Part shown: piece after piece, positions 32,959 through 44,056 of the stretch
Position numbering within the stretch: the stretch's first letter is position 1
How the letters are laid out: each line of letters begins with the position of its first letter
DNA from: Centrapalus pauciflorus
Taxonomy: Eukaryota; Streptophyta; Magnoliopsida; Asterales; Asteraceae
Direction of reading: 5' to 3'
Length of the DNA stretch: 64,000 bases
Assembly (NCBI GenBank): GCA_020465985.1
Contig: JAANYP010002010.1
Coordinates: 124,001 to 188,000 of the forward strand
The notes under the pieces: model-generated
Databases searched by the model: none
Told to the model about the DNA's origin: nothing
What the model saw: the letters and a program-made list of their open reading frames with translations, nothing else
Program-made: the position numbers and the translations under genes

Positions 32959-34065
32959 CTATCTGCTTAAGATATCAACTTCTCCTTCTGGAGGCTCCAA
33001 GAGATCCCCAATGAGTTCAGTATTAATCTCCTCATTTGCATTAGGCCCAGCTGCCCAAATTTCCTCCAAAGTCTGAAGCCTCGGATCAGATACAGGTGGT
33101 ACAGTTGAAGGACCAGCCTCTTCCGTTTCTTGCACTTGACTTGTGGAAGGCCTAGCAGCCTGAGTTTGTCTCACAGATGGTCTTTGTCTCCTCCTGTGTT
33201 GCTGAGGCCTCGGTTGTGGCGGTTGCTGTTGCTGCGGTTGCTGTGGAACCTGTAAATCCCCTGCCCAGTTGGCATCTTTCCCTACTTGGAAATCTGGATT
33301 AATTACTGCCCCAAACAGTGGTGCCTCCACTGGCCTTGCTAATCTTCCTCGATGAGCTTGACAATCTGCAAAGATGCGTTTATCAATCAGCACAACACTT
33401 TGAATTTCATTTAGATGTGGCAGATTCGGTAGAAAATGTCTAATCAGCATCATTACGAATCGCGGATATAGTAGAAATCTTTCTCGGTCAGGAGCTGTTA
33501 TTTGTTGAACAAACTCTGTAAAGAACATTTCTGAGAAGCTAAATCGTTGATTGTAGACCAATGCTATCATTCCTGACTGAATCTTTGACACAATGTAATC
33601 AAATCCCGCTTTCTTGGCGGCAAAACACACCATAAAAACATGTGCGATATATCGCCACTGTCCTATCAGCCCACTCTTCATGAAAGAGGACTTAGCCACG
33701 TCCAGGCTATATCCCATTCTGATAAAAGTCGCCTGCCTGATTGATAACGGGAAGTCAATCGTCCCATTCTCTTGCTCTTGAGAGCTTAACTGCAGTACTT
33801 GCCGTAACATGTCGGCTGAAAACACTAGTGGGTGTCCAGCGACCCTCGTCCTTAATACTGTCGGAGTAACAGTACAGTCTACTTGTAAATGATCCCAAAA
33901 CTGACGAACATAAGGGATGACTATCTGAATATTATGGGACAGCGCATATGAAATCCTTGATCCCACCAAAAAATCCACCATCTGGCTGTAGGCTTGAGCC
34001 TCTAGAATCGCATGGTCAGGAGAGATGACCATATTATGCTTAGAAACGAAAATTCTATCTGCCAT
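32959..34065 (-). pseudogene. SIRE-Z extra ORF, N-terminal piece
   Basis: A 368-residue open frame that starts MADRIFVSKHNMVIS. The N-terminal 230 residues look like a folded, mostly helical domain (FLVGSRISYALSHNIQIVIP, RQFWDHLQVDCTV, FSFSEMFFTEFVQQI, YPRFVMMLIRHFLPNLP). A Gln/Pro-rich linker (QQPQQQQPPQPRPQQHRRRQ) follows and it ends EGEVDILSR. I know proteins of this sort only as downstream ORFs of SIRE-type copia elements; the role is unknown. No signal peptide is seen, so an envelope function is not supported by the sequence. Confidence 0.65.
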
Positions 34066-36188
34066 GTCTGCACAATAAAGAATATAAAATATTAGAATTA
34101 TTAAATAGACATAAACTTGTTTAAATTCAAATTTGTTTTATTTTGAACTTGTAAAAGTACAAAATCCAACACTTATGAATTTCTACAAGTTTGATTTAAA
34201 TTTTAAGCAAATAATTCGAATATAATATTAAATTCGAAGACACATTCGAAACTATCCTTAATTCGAATTTAATGGCATCTTCGAGTTTAGTGACAAACTC
34301 GAAGCCTCTATCAAATTCGAATTTAGGAACAAATTCGAATGAGTCGGTACGGCTAACAACAAAAATCCAAGATTTTTTTAACCATTTTTGACTTAGAAAA
34401 TTACATTCATTAGTCCTAATAGGTTCTAATCAAAGATATTTGTGGTCAATTTGATGTTTCTCTGGTTCAAAGTTTGTTATTTTGAAATACAAACTTTCCA
34501 CCTTTAAAACTTCAAAATCCGTTAATTTTGGCTCAATGGAGTCTAAAACCACCTAAATCGTGTACAATACACTTGATTATACCTAGATTTACTGTTAGCA
34601 TCGAACCCAAATGAACAGAAATTCGAAAAACAGCATGAAACTCGAAAACAGTAAACTCGAAGCACAAACTCGAAATCGCTCAGATAAACTCGAAGGGTCA
34701 AAGTCGAAGGTAGGTGAGTTATGACTTGTCACTGTTGACCTATTTATACTAACCACCTTCGAGTTTGTTACATCTTTCAAATTTATCAGCAAATTCGAAG
34801 AGTCTGCCAAATTCGAATGCATATTTGATTTTGGTTAAACTCGAACTTAACTTTGAAAATTTCGAAAACCTTTGAATTAAATTCAACTTTTTCAACCATT
34901 TCGTGTAATGGAATAAACTATGCCAAATCTTTTACCCTAAGCACAAGATTTTCACGCAATGTTTATTTTATTCAACTAGGAATGCACCCTCAGTAATTTT
35001 GACCTTTTTCCATAGTAACAGCAAAAATAAAATTAAAATTTAACAATAAAATAAACTAAGTAAAAATTGTGAACAAAAATTAAACTTAGACTAAACTACA
35101 TTATTTAAAATTTACAACCTATACTAAACACTTAAAAGAATATTTTTGACGAGTATAGTCAAAGAAATGTTCAATCAGATAGCGGCGTCAAATACGCACT
35201 TTCAGTACTTAAACTTTCACACTTAGGAATTTTTTATTCCTTTGATTGTTTGTCGTGACATACAATTCTAGCCGATTGTTGGTATTATTTCCCCGTTAAA
35301 CATGTTACATTTCTGAATATCCCTTGGCCTTTTAATTTCTCATGAAATTATCTTACGTGACTCATACATAGACATAATTTTATGATCAAGGCATGCACAC
35401 AATGATTATAACTTTTTGGTATTTGCAAACTTTCTTTAAAAGGCCAACATCGGACACAGGTCTGTATTTACATACAACAAAGTGTCTTAGTTTGTCTTAA
35501 AGTTTATTTTTTAAAGCTAGCAAGACAGCGGTGACAGGTCTGTACTGACGTACAACAAAGCGACTTATCTTGCTAACTCGAATCAAAACAGAGGCAACAG
35601 GTCTATACTTACGTACAACAGAGTTAATTGTTTTGACTCTCAACCCAGTATGATTTTTCTATACTTTCCTTTTTAAGATGTATCTGAGGTTGCTATACAT
35701 CCCCAGAAAGTTTGCATACCTCATTTAGAATCAAAGTGTGTATGTCTCTAACATAAAAATTAAGACCAATTGGTCATACATCTAAGTTAGTGACACGTTT
35801 GACTTATTCTTGAATATTTTATTAGCCTTGAGACTCCCTATATGTATTATGTCTACCAACACATCATACTAGATAATGTATAACACTTAGAATTTTAGGT
35901 GCATTAGGAGTGAAAGCTAAACACTTAGAGCTTGTATTAACTATGCTAATTTTCGTCACTTTGAACCCATGCATCTAAGACTTTAACTCTTTTTTTGATA
36001 TTCTCTTTTTTTTGAACTTTTTATGGTTTTCTCTCTTTTTTCTTTTGTTTTTCATAAGTAAAAGTAAGAAAATATAATAGCCTACTAACTTACTATAAAA
36101 GGAAACTATCCTAAGTTACCACACTTACTATAAAAAAAAAAAAGAAATACTACTGCTATGAAAGGGAATAAACTCTACTAACGTCAAC
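34066..36188 (-). other. SIRE-Z spacer between pol and extra ORF
   Basis: About 2.1 kb with no long sense frame. 34130-34880 is dense in TTCGAA/CTCGAA motifs. 35427-35636 holds three tandem hairpins (separate entry). 35980-36150 is pyrimidine-rich on the plus strand, that is, purine-rich on the sense strand. It may be a long intron or untranslated region that places the extra ORF downstream. Confidence 0.7.
35427..35636 (-). repeat. Three tandem hairpin units with covarying stems
   Basis: Three units share a core ACAGGTCT-N12-AAC. Inner stems: GTAT/ATAC (35464-35475), GTAC/GTAC (35542-35553) and ATAC/GTAC (35605-35616), each with a 4-base loop (TTAC, TGAC, TTAC). In sense (minus-strand) RNA the third is GUAC/GUAU, fully paired through one G-U. 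Outer stems differ in sequence but pair: AAACTTT with AAAGTTT (35427-35433, 35499-35505), TAGCAAGA with TCTTGCTA (35518-35525, 35568-35575), TCAAAACA with TGTTTTGA (35583-35590, 35629-35636). A structured RNA element is suggested; function unknown. Confidence 0.75.
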
Positions 36189-36583
36189 TCACTCTGGGTT
36201 ACACATTCCGTTTAGTTGAATCAAATACTCAAAACGTGACTTATCAAAAGCTTTGGTAAATAAATTAGCATTATTATCATCCGTTGCCACTTTACCAGCT
36301 TGATTAAGTTCTTTTCAGCACAATCACGTATAAAGTGATGTCTTATGTCTATGTGCTTGGTTTTATTATGTTTAACTTGATTATTAGTTATTGCAATTGT
36401 TGACTGGTTATCTATCCTAATAGAAGTATGAGTGTAAGTCTAACCGTAATCCCGCAATTGTTGTTGTATCCACAGAACCTGTGAACAGTAACTACCAGCA
36501 GCAACGTATTCGGCCTCGCACGTTGACATGGCTACCGAAGTCTGTTTCTTGCATTGCCAGGAAACGAGTCTCCCTCCTAGGAA
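36189..36583 (-). pseudogene. SIRE-Z RNase H C-terminal part
   Basis: Continues the pol frame after a stop at 36582-36584. Translation gives SWQCKKQTSVAMSTCEAEYV, LWIQQQL, a decayed middle with stops, then NLFTKAFDKSRFEYLIQLNG and a natural-looking stop (TGA at 36189-36191). This is the normal end of a copia pol, so the long downstream spacer and ORF are truly extra. Confidence 0.85.
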
Positions 36584-37636
36584 CTAACAACCTCCAGTTG
36601 TTGACTTGCGTGTCAAGCTGCATCCTCCGTAGTCTGAATCAGTGAACGCCTCCAATTCCAGATCGCCCTCCGCGTGATACCAAAGTCCCAGCTTCGGTTT
36701 CGACTTGAGGTATCGTAGAATTCGCTTCACAGCTTTCATGTGCATCTCTTTCGGATTAGCTTGAAACCTTGCACAAATACAAACAGCAAACATAATATCA
36801 GGTCTTGAAGCAGTTAAATACATAAGTGACCCAATCATGGCCTGATATAACGTCAGATCCACATCGGTATCACTTTCAGTACCCGGTCCGAGATTGTGAT
36901 TCACTTGAATCGCCATGCTGAAATGAGCTGTCAGTTTTGTCCCTTCTATCCCGAAGCGCTCTAATATGTCGTAGACATACTTCGTCTGATGGATAAACAT
37001 TCCCTCCTTCTTTTGGTCAACTTGCAAACCTAGAAAGAAATTCAACTCACCCATTGCACTCATCTCGAATTTTGACTTCATCACCTTTTCAAAATCCTTG
37101 CACATTTTCTCGTCTGATGATCCAAAGATGATATCATCGACGTACACTTGTACCAAGATGAAGTGTTCTCCTTTTCGCTTCACAAACAGCATACTGTCTA
37201 TCCTTCCTCTTTCAAACCCATTTTCTAACATATGGTTGGATAGAGTCTCGTACCACGCCCTTGGTGCTTGATGCAATCCATACAGAGCCTTATCTAATCG
37301 ATATACTCTGTCCGGATATTTCGGATCTGTAAACCCGGGCGGCTGTTCCACATATACCAGTTCCTTCACTTTCCCATAAAGGAAAGCACTCTTAACGTCT
37401 AGCTGATAAACCTTAAAGCCCTTGAAGGAAGCAAAAGCCAAAAACAAACGAATTGCTTCCAACCTTGCTACTGACGCGAACACCGCATTGTAATCGATTC
37501 CTTCCTCTTGGTTGAAACCCTTTACAACTAACATTGCTTTGTTGCGAGTGACTATACCCCGATCGTCTCTTTTGCACTTAAAAACCATTTGGTTCCTATT
37601 GCTATTTCCCCTCGAGGTAATGGAACTAACTCCCAC
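36584..37636 (-). pseudogene. SIRE-Z reverse transcriptase and RNase H start
   Basis: A 350-residue open frame. RT motifs: VASVARLEAIRLFLAF-type segment (FASVARLEAIRL), VYQLDVKSAFLYGKVKELVY, YRLDKALYGLHQAPRAWYET, the catalytic VQVYVDDIIFGSS with both aspartates intact, and ELNFFLGLQV. RNase H begins with MIGSLMYLTASRPDIMFAVC and ELEAFTDSDYGGCSLTRKST, and a stop follows GGC. It is better preserved than SIRE-C, which has lost the YVDD box. The start overlaps the previous frame by a frameshift at about 37560-37630. Confidence 0.93.
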
Positions 37637-37965
37637 ACTTCTAGTTTCCTAAATTTTGACAGTTCTTCCTGCATCGTTTCATCCCAAGAGTTATCTTTTA
37701 GTGCCATTTGCACGTTTTTCGGCTCTGCTTGCGAGATGAAACAAGAGTAGAGGCAGGTATGAAAGGCCTCAGAGTCATTTATCATCAACAACAACACAGT
37801 GTTTTTATTTAAACTACTCATAGTCGTCACACCCGCATTAGAATTTCCTATGATGCTTTCTATAGGATGGTTCTTGATGATCCTAGAAGTCTTCTCGTCA
37901 ACTCTCAGATTATCTCCTAAATTTGATCCTATTTCACCTATCGGGGGAACGACCTCAGACTCCAC
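37552..37965 (-). pseudogene. SIRE-Z linker and RT N-terminus
   Basis: A 137-residue frame with the variable integrase-RT linker, then MALKDNSWDETMQEELSKFR and LVPLPRGEIAIGTKW, the start of copia RT. The frame shifts at about 37560, where the downstream RT frame takes over. Confidence 0.85.
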
Positions 37966-38939
37966 ATTTTCTTCCTCGTGGACAGTTTCCTCAGAGTTGG
38001 AATTTGTCGTTTGATTTTCGTTTGTAGGTGCTTCAGAATCAGTGACTTCTGGAGACGATCTTCAGTTGAAGCAGGCTCAGAAGTTGGTTGAAAAGTGGTC
38101 CTCGGAAAGCTATGACCCTCGTCATTCAGATTCAACGACGCCATGTCCTTTTCGATAGTACCTGCATTTTCATCCAAAGGAATGTTAAATGACTCAAACA
38201 GTTTTTCATAGTCAAATATCCATTCCGGACCTGTTTGGGGTTCAAGTGTATAACTTGTGACTTCAATGTTATACACAATCTCTACTGTACCATTAGATTT
38301 GTTAAAAACCCGTTTGTTTGGTGAGTTTGGAACATAACCTAGGAAGTATCCTTCGTCAGCCTTTTCACCAAACTTAGGTTGATGTTTTGTTCTCAATAAA
38401 GTACATGGTACCCCAAAAGGTTCGAAGCCAGTTAAATTAGGTGGTGGTTTATTCAAAACTTCATAACAGGTTTTGTTCAAAGATTTGACAGTAAGGACCC
38501 GGTTTAAAATATGGCATGCGGTATTCACTGCCTCCCCCCAAAACATGGTAGGAAGCTTTGAATCCGATAACATGGTCCTTGCTGCCTCAATCAATGTCCT
38601 GTTCTTTCGTTCGGCCACCCCATTTTGTTGTGGCTCATAAGGTGCACTAAATTGATGCACTAATCCCTTTGATAGGCAATATACACCAATTACAGTGTTT
38701 TTAAACTCTGTTCCATTATCACTACGAAGTCGTTTAACCGTTGTTCCATATGAATTCTCCACTTGTTCTAAGAACCCGATGAGCTTGGAAGCCGTCTCGT
38801 CCTTTGTACCTAAAAAGAAAACCCAAGAAAAACGTGAGTAATCGTCAGTAATAACTAAACAATACCAACTACCACCTATACTCCTTTTGTTGATTGGTCC
38901 GAAGAGGTCCATATGCAACAAATCGAATTGTGGTAGCAA
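37938..38939 (-). pseudogene. SIRE-Z integrase core
   Basis: A 333-residue frame. LLHMDLFGPINKRSIGGSWY carries the first catalytic aspartate, VKRLRSDNGTEFKNTVIG the second, and QQNGVAERKNRTLIEAARTM the glutamate. It continues with TMFWGEAVNTACHILNRVL and the C-terminal FGEKADEGYFLGYVPNSPNK region, then the variable linker. The DDE triad is complete. Frameshifts at both ends (about 38900 and 37950) break the polyprotein. Confidence 0.92.
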
Positions 38940-39552
38940 TGGAGTTCTGAGTCTTGGACTTGTGTGGCTGCTTGTGTTGTTTTCCTTTCTTGCACGGTAG
39001 ACACGTATCCTCGAACTGAAAAGTCTTCATAGGAACCCCTTGCACCAATCCATTTTTCGTTATATAGTTCATTTTCCTTAGGTGCAAGTGTGCCATGCGT
39101 CTGTGCCATAACACCGACTCAGTCTCTGAAGCTTTAGATAACAAACAGATTAGTCCCATCAAAGATTTAGGCTTGTTCATGTGGAGCATGTACAAGTCAT
39201 TCTTCCTTGGAGCCCTCATTAGTATCCACTTTTCAGGTATCTTGAACCCCGGTTTTAGCACCAACGCCTCAGTATCAGTGAACAGCACTGAATTCTTTTT
39301 ATCACAGATTTGAGATACACTAATGAGATTATGGACCAGTTTATCAACGTGATAAACTTGATCCAATTTGATTGTCCCATTAGTGGCCACTCCAGTACCA
39401 GTGATATTTCCTCCCTTGTTGCCCGCGAATGATACAAAGCCCCGATTCCCTCCCTTGAAGTCTGTAAGTAGACTTCTTTCCCCTGTCATGTGCCTGGAGC
39501 ACCCACTGTCGACGAACCATTTGTTGTTTAGACCTGTGGTTATCTCCTGCAA
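38869..39552 (-). pseudogene. SIRE-Z protease and GAG-pre-integrase
   Basis: A 227-residue frame. The protease active site reads KWFVDSGCSRHMTGERSLL, with D-S-G intact. It continues with FVSFAGNKGGNITGTGV and ISVSQICDKKNSVLFTDTE, then the GAG-pre-integrase zinc segment (ESVLWHRRMAHLHLRKMNYI, CLPCKKGKQHKQPHKSKTQN). It shifts frame at about 38900 into the integrase core. Confidence 0.92.
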
Positions 39553-39567
39553 ATGAATGAAAATAGG

Positions 39568-41040
39568 TTAGTTATCACGGGAAACCCAAGCCATAACTAA
39601 CTTGGTAATACCATTCTCGTCCACACACTTAAACTCTTTCAAATACCCATCTCTCCTTTCAGGTGAGTTGGGTCTTTGAACTGGAGTTTCTTGTGGTCCC
39701 GAGTGATTTAAGTTCACTCTTTGCCTTTGTGTAGGCATTTGCTGTGGAGCTCTTGAATAATTACGATTATAATTCATTTCAGACTGATATCCCTGAGCTC
39801 TACCCGGTGTTTGATGTCTAACAGGAGTGTGTGACCTAACCGGAGTGTAAGCTCTGCTAGGTGTTGTACTCCTATATTGTTGTTGCGGTCCAGACCTAGA
39901 TTGATTAATGACTTGAATTGGTGAATTAGTCCTAATTACTTCTTTTGGTCCAACTTTCACCGGTGTTGGTTTCACAGCAGATTTTGGTGTAGCTTGCACA
40001 GTTTTCTCGGTATTCTGAGAACTACTAGTGCTTGCAACACTTGTAGAAGGCTTAACTTGTTCTGGCTTCCCTGTCTTAGGTGTATTCTCTACTTTCCTAT
40101 GCGGACAGCTAGAAGCAACGTGCCCCCTTTCGTGACATCTAAAGCAAGACATTTTATCAATTGACTTTTTGTGTATGCCCTTTGACTTAGGTGTCTCACT
40201 AGTGTCTGGCTCTTTTGGTTCATCTATGGCGACTGGTTCATCATCCTGATCATTAAAGTCAATTTTGTGTTTTCCTACAGGTTTATCACTAGAGGATGAC
40301 ACAAATTTAACTTTCTTAATCTTGATATTTGTAACAGTCGCCTTAGTTGCATTTTCCTTTACAGGTTCAGACACTGGTTCAGGTAGTTCCTCTAAGTCTA
40401 CTGATTTCTTAGTTTTCTCCTGAGGTTGAGGTACATAGTTGTCATTGAAAGGTGGAGGACTCTCATGATATCCTAGACCTACAGGCTTTTTAGATTGACG
40501 CTGTGCATCTAAAATTTTCCCTAGGTTAAGAGATGAGTTCCTAAACTTTTCAAGTTTACTATTTGCCTTAGCTACCTTCACCTTAGACTCAGCTAGCTCT
40601 ATGTCTTTGGTTTTCAGCTCCTTGGTTAATGCCTCAACATGTTCATACATGAGTTCTAACCTAACACACTGTTCGCTCAGTTTGCCCTTTAGAACTATAA
40701 CATCCTGTGCATCAGCCTTAAGCTTATCCCTAAGATCTTGCTTTATATCTATGAGGCTAGCATTATCTGATTTAAACGTTTCATTTTGAGCAGTTATGGT
40801 TTGATGTGATTCGAGTAGTAAGTTAAACCTATCGTTAGATGTAGCACTTAAAACACACAACTCATGAAAAAGAGAAAAGTTCAGACTTACCTTGGTATGA
40901 TCTGATTCTACGTTGGCCATCTGAGCGGGAAACTCCAGAACTGTCTGATCATCTGACTTCTCTACCCACATCGGACTGCTTTCATTCTTACTGCTATCCC
41001 TTGTGATTTCCTCTGCCCCTTCACCTCCAGTCTCAGTCAC
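39568..41040 (-). pseudogene. SIRE-Z gag C-terminal part
   Basis: A 490-residue open frame. It begins with an acidic segment and a long coiled coil (KDIELAESKVKVAKANSKLE), then KKSIDKMSCFRCHERGHVAS with a CCHC knuckle (CFRCHERGHVASSC). A Pro/Thr/Arg-rich basic region follows, with repeats of the type TPVRSHTPVRHQTPGR, likely RNA-binding. It stops at 39568 just before protease. The two-knuckle, long-tailed gag is characteristic of SIRE elements. Confidence 0.88.
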
Positions 41041-41561
41041 TTCAGCAATAAAGGCTCTAGCATTCGATTCTGGATGTGTACTCCAGTCAAAAGTGCCTCT
41101 AGCTGTCTATCTGATGTGACATTAGATAACAACCCAGCTATATTCGCCTGACCGAATGATGTACTCGGAAGATATCGCCGTTGCGATTGATTCTGATACG
41201 GTCCCTGTTGATTGTGATACTGTCCCTGGTGATTTTCTACCTTCGGTCTCTGACATTCTCTAGCGAAGTGTCCTAACCCGTGACAGTTGTAGCATTTGAC
41301 CTTGGACTTATCGAAACCAATCCTATTGTTACTCATATTCAGATTTCTTCCCGTCCTTTTGATGAATCTCTTAACTCTTTGAGTTACCATGGCCAGTTGC
41401 CATTGTAGATCCATCTCTTCCAGATCATCAGGTCCCTGATCGTAATCCTCATCCCAGAGCGCAGGATCGTTGATTTTTCCCTGAACGCAATTGCCGTAAG
41501 CGGCCACGAATGAAGCCAACAGATTCAGATGGTCTTCAGCCGATTTTGTGCTCATAGGCAT
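41037..41561 (-). pseudogene. SIRE-Z gag middle part with first zinc knuckle
   Basis: A 174-residue frame with DPALWDEDYDQGPDDLEEMD, MVTQRVKRFIKRTGRN, the CCHC knuckle CYNCHGLGHFARECQRP and a Gln/Asn/Tyr-rich stretch. The end overlaps the next frame by four bases near 41037, so a small frameshift separates them. Confidence 0.88.
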
Positions 41562-42463
41562 CTTAGAGTATCCCTGAGATGTAGATGCCAGAGTAGCCTG
41601 ATGCTGCTGTTCTTCTTGTCTAGTAAACCCTAAGAAAGCCTTACTCTGTGAGTCTTCTGAAATGCTGGTGACGACGTTTCTCCCGAGAAGAAGGCTGTAG
41701 TTGTCTTCATTTCAACGGCCACTGAAGGCTTTGATTTTCCGAAATACATTGCTGGATCTTGAACTTGATCATAATCCGTTGCTTGCTTCAGTAACTCAAA
41801 ATTATACGCCCTCAGCGTTCCCACAACATTCTCTAGAGTCAGAGTATAGTATTTGTCCTCATCATGCTTAATTAAGGCCACATACATCGCCCATTTGGCC
41901 AGTAAAGCATCCAGAAGCTTATTATTCTTCTCAGTGTCACTATACTCAATGTCATGACTGTCTAACTCAGTGAGCAGATGATAGAAACGCGTGATAGTGT
42001 CATCCAGCTTTTCATCCTTCAATGCTTTGAAGATTGCAAACTGCTGCTTGAGCATTTCCATCCGTTTCCTTCTAACCCTCGGGTTACCCTCACACCGTTT
42101 TTCCAATGCCTCCCACAGCTCTTTTGCTGTCTTCTGATTACGGAAGGTGTGTAGTATGTCCTGAGGTAACGCCATTCTAATGATAGCGTATGCACAGTTC
42201 TCTGCTTCAAACAGCTTTTTATCGTCATCCTTCATTTTAGAATAAGGAACAACCTTTTGTCGTCCTTCTACCTCAGCTGTAGGTGGAATGTATCCCTCGT
42301 CGATACAAATCCACATTCGCATATCATTGAATCGTGCGAAGTCGGCAAACCGATCCTTCCACCAGTAATAGTCTTGAAGTTTCATCAACTTTGGCGGAGT
42401 ATTTGCTTTTCCCACCTCGTGATGCATCTCCAAAAACCGTTGTAGACTTGTCATTGTTTCCAA
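41562..42463 (-). pseudogene. SIRE-Z gag N-terminal part
   Basis: A 277-residue frame starting at the ATG at 42463 (METMTSLQRFLEMHHEVGKA). It contains NTPPKLMKLQDYYWWKDRFA, WEALEKRCEGNPRVRRKRME, LKQQFAIFKALKDEKLDDTI and RFYHLLTELDSHDIEYSD, matching the conserved UBN2/gag region of copia elements. It ends at 41630; the remaining bases to 41562 are a short broken link to the next gag frame. The start follows a roughly 590-base leader, as expected. Confidence 0.88.
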
Positions 42464-43051
42464 GATAATTGAATTTTAAACTTAATTGATTTAATTCGAA
42501 ATTAATTTAAATTAATTCTTTCGAATTTAGGTAAATTCGAATCTAATTAAATTTAAACCTATTTGGGATTATATTTGAGTTAAGTTATTAAATCCAATTA
42601 AAGTCGAAATTAATGGCAAATTCGAAGGTCTCTAAACTCGAAAGGTTACTCAAATTCGAAACCCAATTTTAATCGAATGTCTCCTATTCGAATTTAGTGC
42701 AAAGTCGAAATCCCAAGTAAAGTCGAAATGGCCAAAATCGAAACCACTTTTAGGAAACTCGAAAGGAGCGTATTTTGGTAAAACTCGAAAAGGAGCAAAA
42801 CCCTAATGTCTCCTTAACAAAGTCGAGCGCCGCAAATTCGAGAAACGGCTAATACCTCGAGTTTTTCAGATTAAATCAATATTTTTACAAGTAAAAATAT
42901 TGATTTTGATCAAAAACGTGAACTACAACAAAGTATTTCCCGGAATCCAATTTGATAAGCTCGAAAAACTGAATAATACGTGAGATTAACCGTCCAAAAG
43001 CGTCAAGAAACCTAGGATGTATCTTTATGAACACGAAGAACACTAATAACA
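42464..43051 (-). other. SIRE-Z leader
   Basis: The untranslated leader between primer site and gag. It has no open frame and an unusual density of TTCGAA, CTCGAAA and AGTCGAAA motifs. Confidence 0.7.
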
Positions 43052-43071
43052 CCCCGTTGGCTCTGATACCA
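43052..43071 (-). other. Primer-binding site of SIRE-Z
   Basis: Minus strand TGGTATCAGAGCCAACGGGG, two bases after the 5' LTR end. It is a strong match to the initiator-Met tRNA 3' end. Confidence 0.95.
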
Positions 43072-43073
43072 CT

Positions 43074-43711
43074 TGTAAGGTCTTGGAGTAACAGATCTAT
43101 CTAGACGCGACACACACCAACGAGTGCAGAATCCTCGTTAGTAGCTTGACGGATATATGACTCACACGGAACAAGGAGACTACCACGGCGTTGTACGATT
43201 GACGATGAACGAACCCACACGATGATTCTCTCCGAACAAACACAATATCAGCTGATAAACTCGAGATCGCCTTTTGCTAATTGCTCACACGAAATCTGCA
43301 AAAGTCTCCTAATCATTCGAGTTAGTCCCTAATTATAGTGACCGATTCGAGTTTGTCATTCGAGTTTGTCATGGGACAAACTCGAATCCAGGCCCAAGGC
43401 CCCATTCGAATTTGTCCTCATGACAAATTCGAATTTACCTTCAATGTTAAATTCGAATCTATGTTAAATTCGAATTTCACATGACAACTTCTATTCGATT
43501 ATATGTTTTAACTTATGTTTGAATTAATCTTTGGACTTTATGTTTGAACTTCTTGTAATACGTTACACCAAGTTCAAACATACAAATAATAAATATCAAA
43601 CACATAAAATCACATATATCAAACACTAGTTAATATTCAAACCTTGTAACATGACTAATACAAAATGCTAACACACTTTAGACTGCTATCGTCATACAGG
43701 GTGTACCAACA
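43074..43711 (-). mobile_element. SIRE-Z 5' LTR
   Basis: 638 bases from TGTTGGTACACCC at 43711 to CAAGACCTTACA at 43074 (minus strand). It is nearly identical to the 3' LTR except for an extra segment near 43345-43395. Confidence 0.94.
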
Positions 43712-43981
43712 GAGTGGCTATCTGTAAGAGAGTAAGAGCTTTCACTTCTTTCATTCTTGCCTTTCTTTCAAGTTCAGTCTTCGGAGGTGTTTTTATGGGC
43801 TTGCCCTCAGCATCTAGTTCAGGATCAACTACAGAGGATATTCAACAGCTTCCCATATGGCATAATCAATAAATTGAATGTGATGTTTAATCCTGAGTTT
43901 CCACATCTCGAACTCAGTGGGTTTAAGCATAGGTGCTTTGAGTCCTTGCCCAGATCCACCACTGCTATTATCAAATTCCAA
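43712..43981 (-). pseudogene. SIRE-C gag N-terminal piece
   Basis: Minus strand after the primer site. Translation gives GLKAPMLKPTEFEMWKLRIK and HHIQFIDYAIWEAVEYPL, then a frameshift, then ELERKARMKEVKALTLLQIA up to the SIRE-Z insertion. The expected start has no clean ATG (it reads ATTGGAA at 43982-43976). It joins 30450 downstream. Confidence 0.85.
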
Positions 43982-44035
43982 TGCAGAAAAATAAAAATTT
44001 TAAAAGAAAGCTTCTGACTTTGAAAACGAAGAAAA

Positions 44036-44054
44036 GCCAGTGTCTCTGATACCA
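44036..44054 (-). other. Primer-binding site of SIRE-C
   Basis: Minus strand TGGTATCAGAGACACTGGC, two bases after the 5' LTR end. It is close to the initiator-Met tRNA complement. Confidence 0.92.
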
Positions 44055-44056
44055 CT

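Larger units (their letters stand above)
30451..43711 (-). mobile_element. SIRE-Z: complete SIRE-type copia element inserted in SIRE-C gag
   Basis: A 13,261-base Ty1/copia element on the minus strand. It has 579- and 638-base LTRs, an initiator-Met primer site, gag, protease, integrase, RT and RNase H, then a long spacer and a large extra ORF before the polypurine tract. It is flanked by GAATG (30446-30450) and GAGTG (43712-43716), a target duplication with one later change. It carries many stops. Confidence 0.93.

Noticed and set aside
44036..44054. tRNA-like sequences (also 43052, 47381, 51155, 60498)
   Set aside because: These are 15-20-base primer-binding sites complementary to tRNA 3' ends, not tRNA genes.
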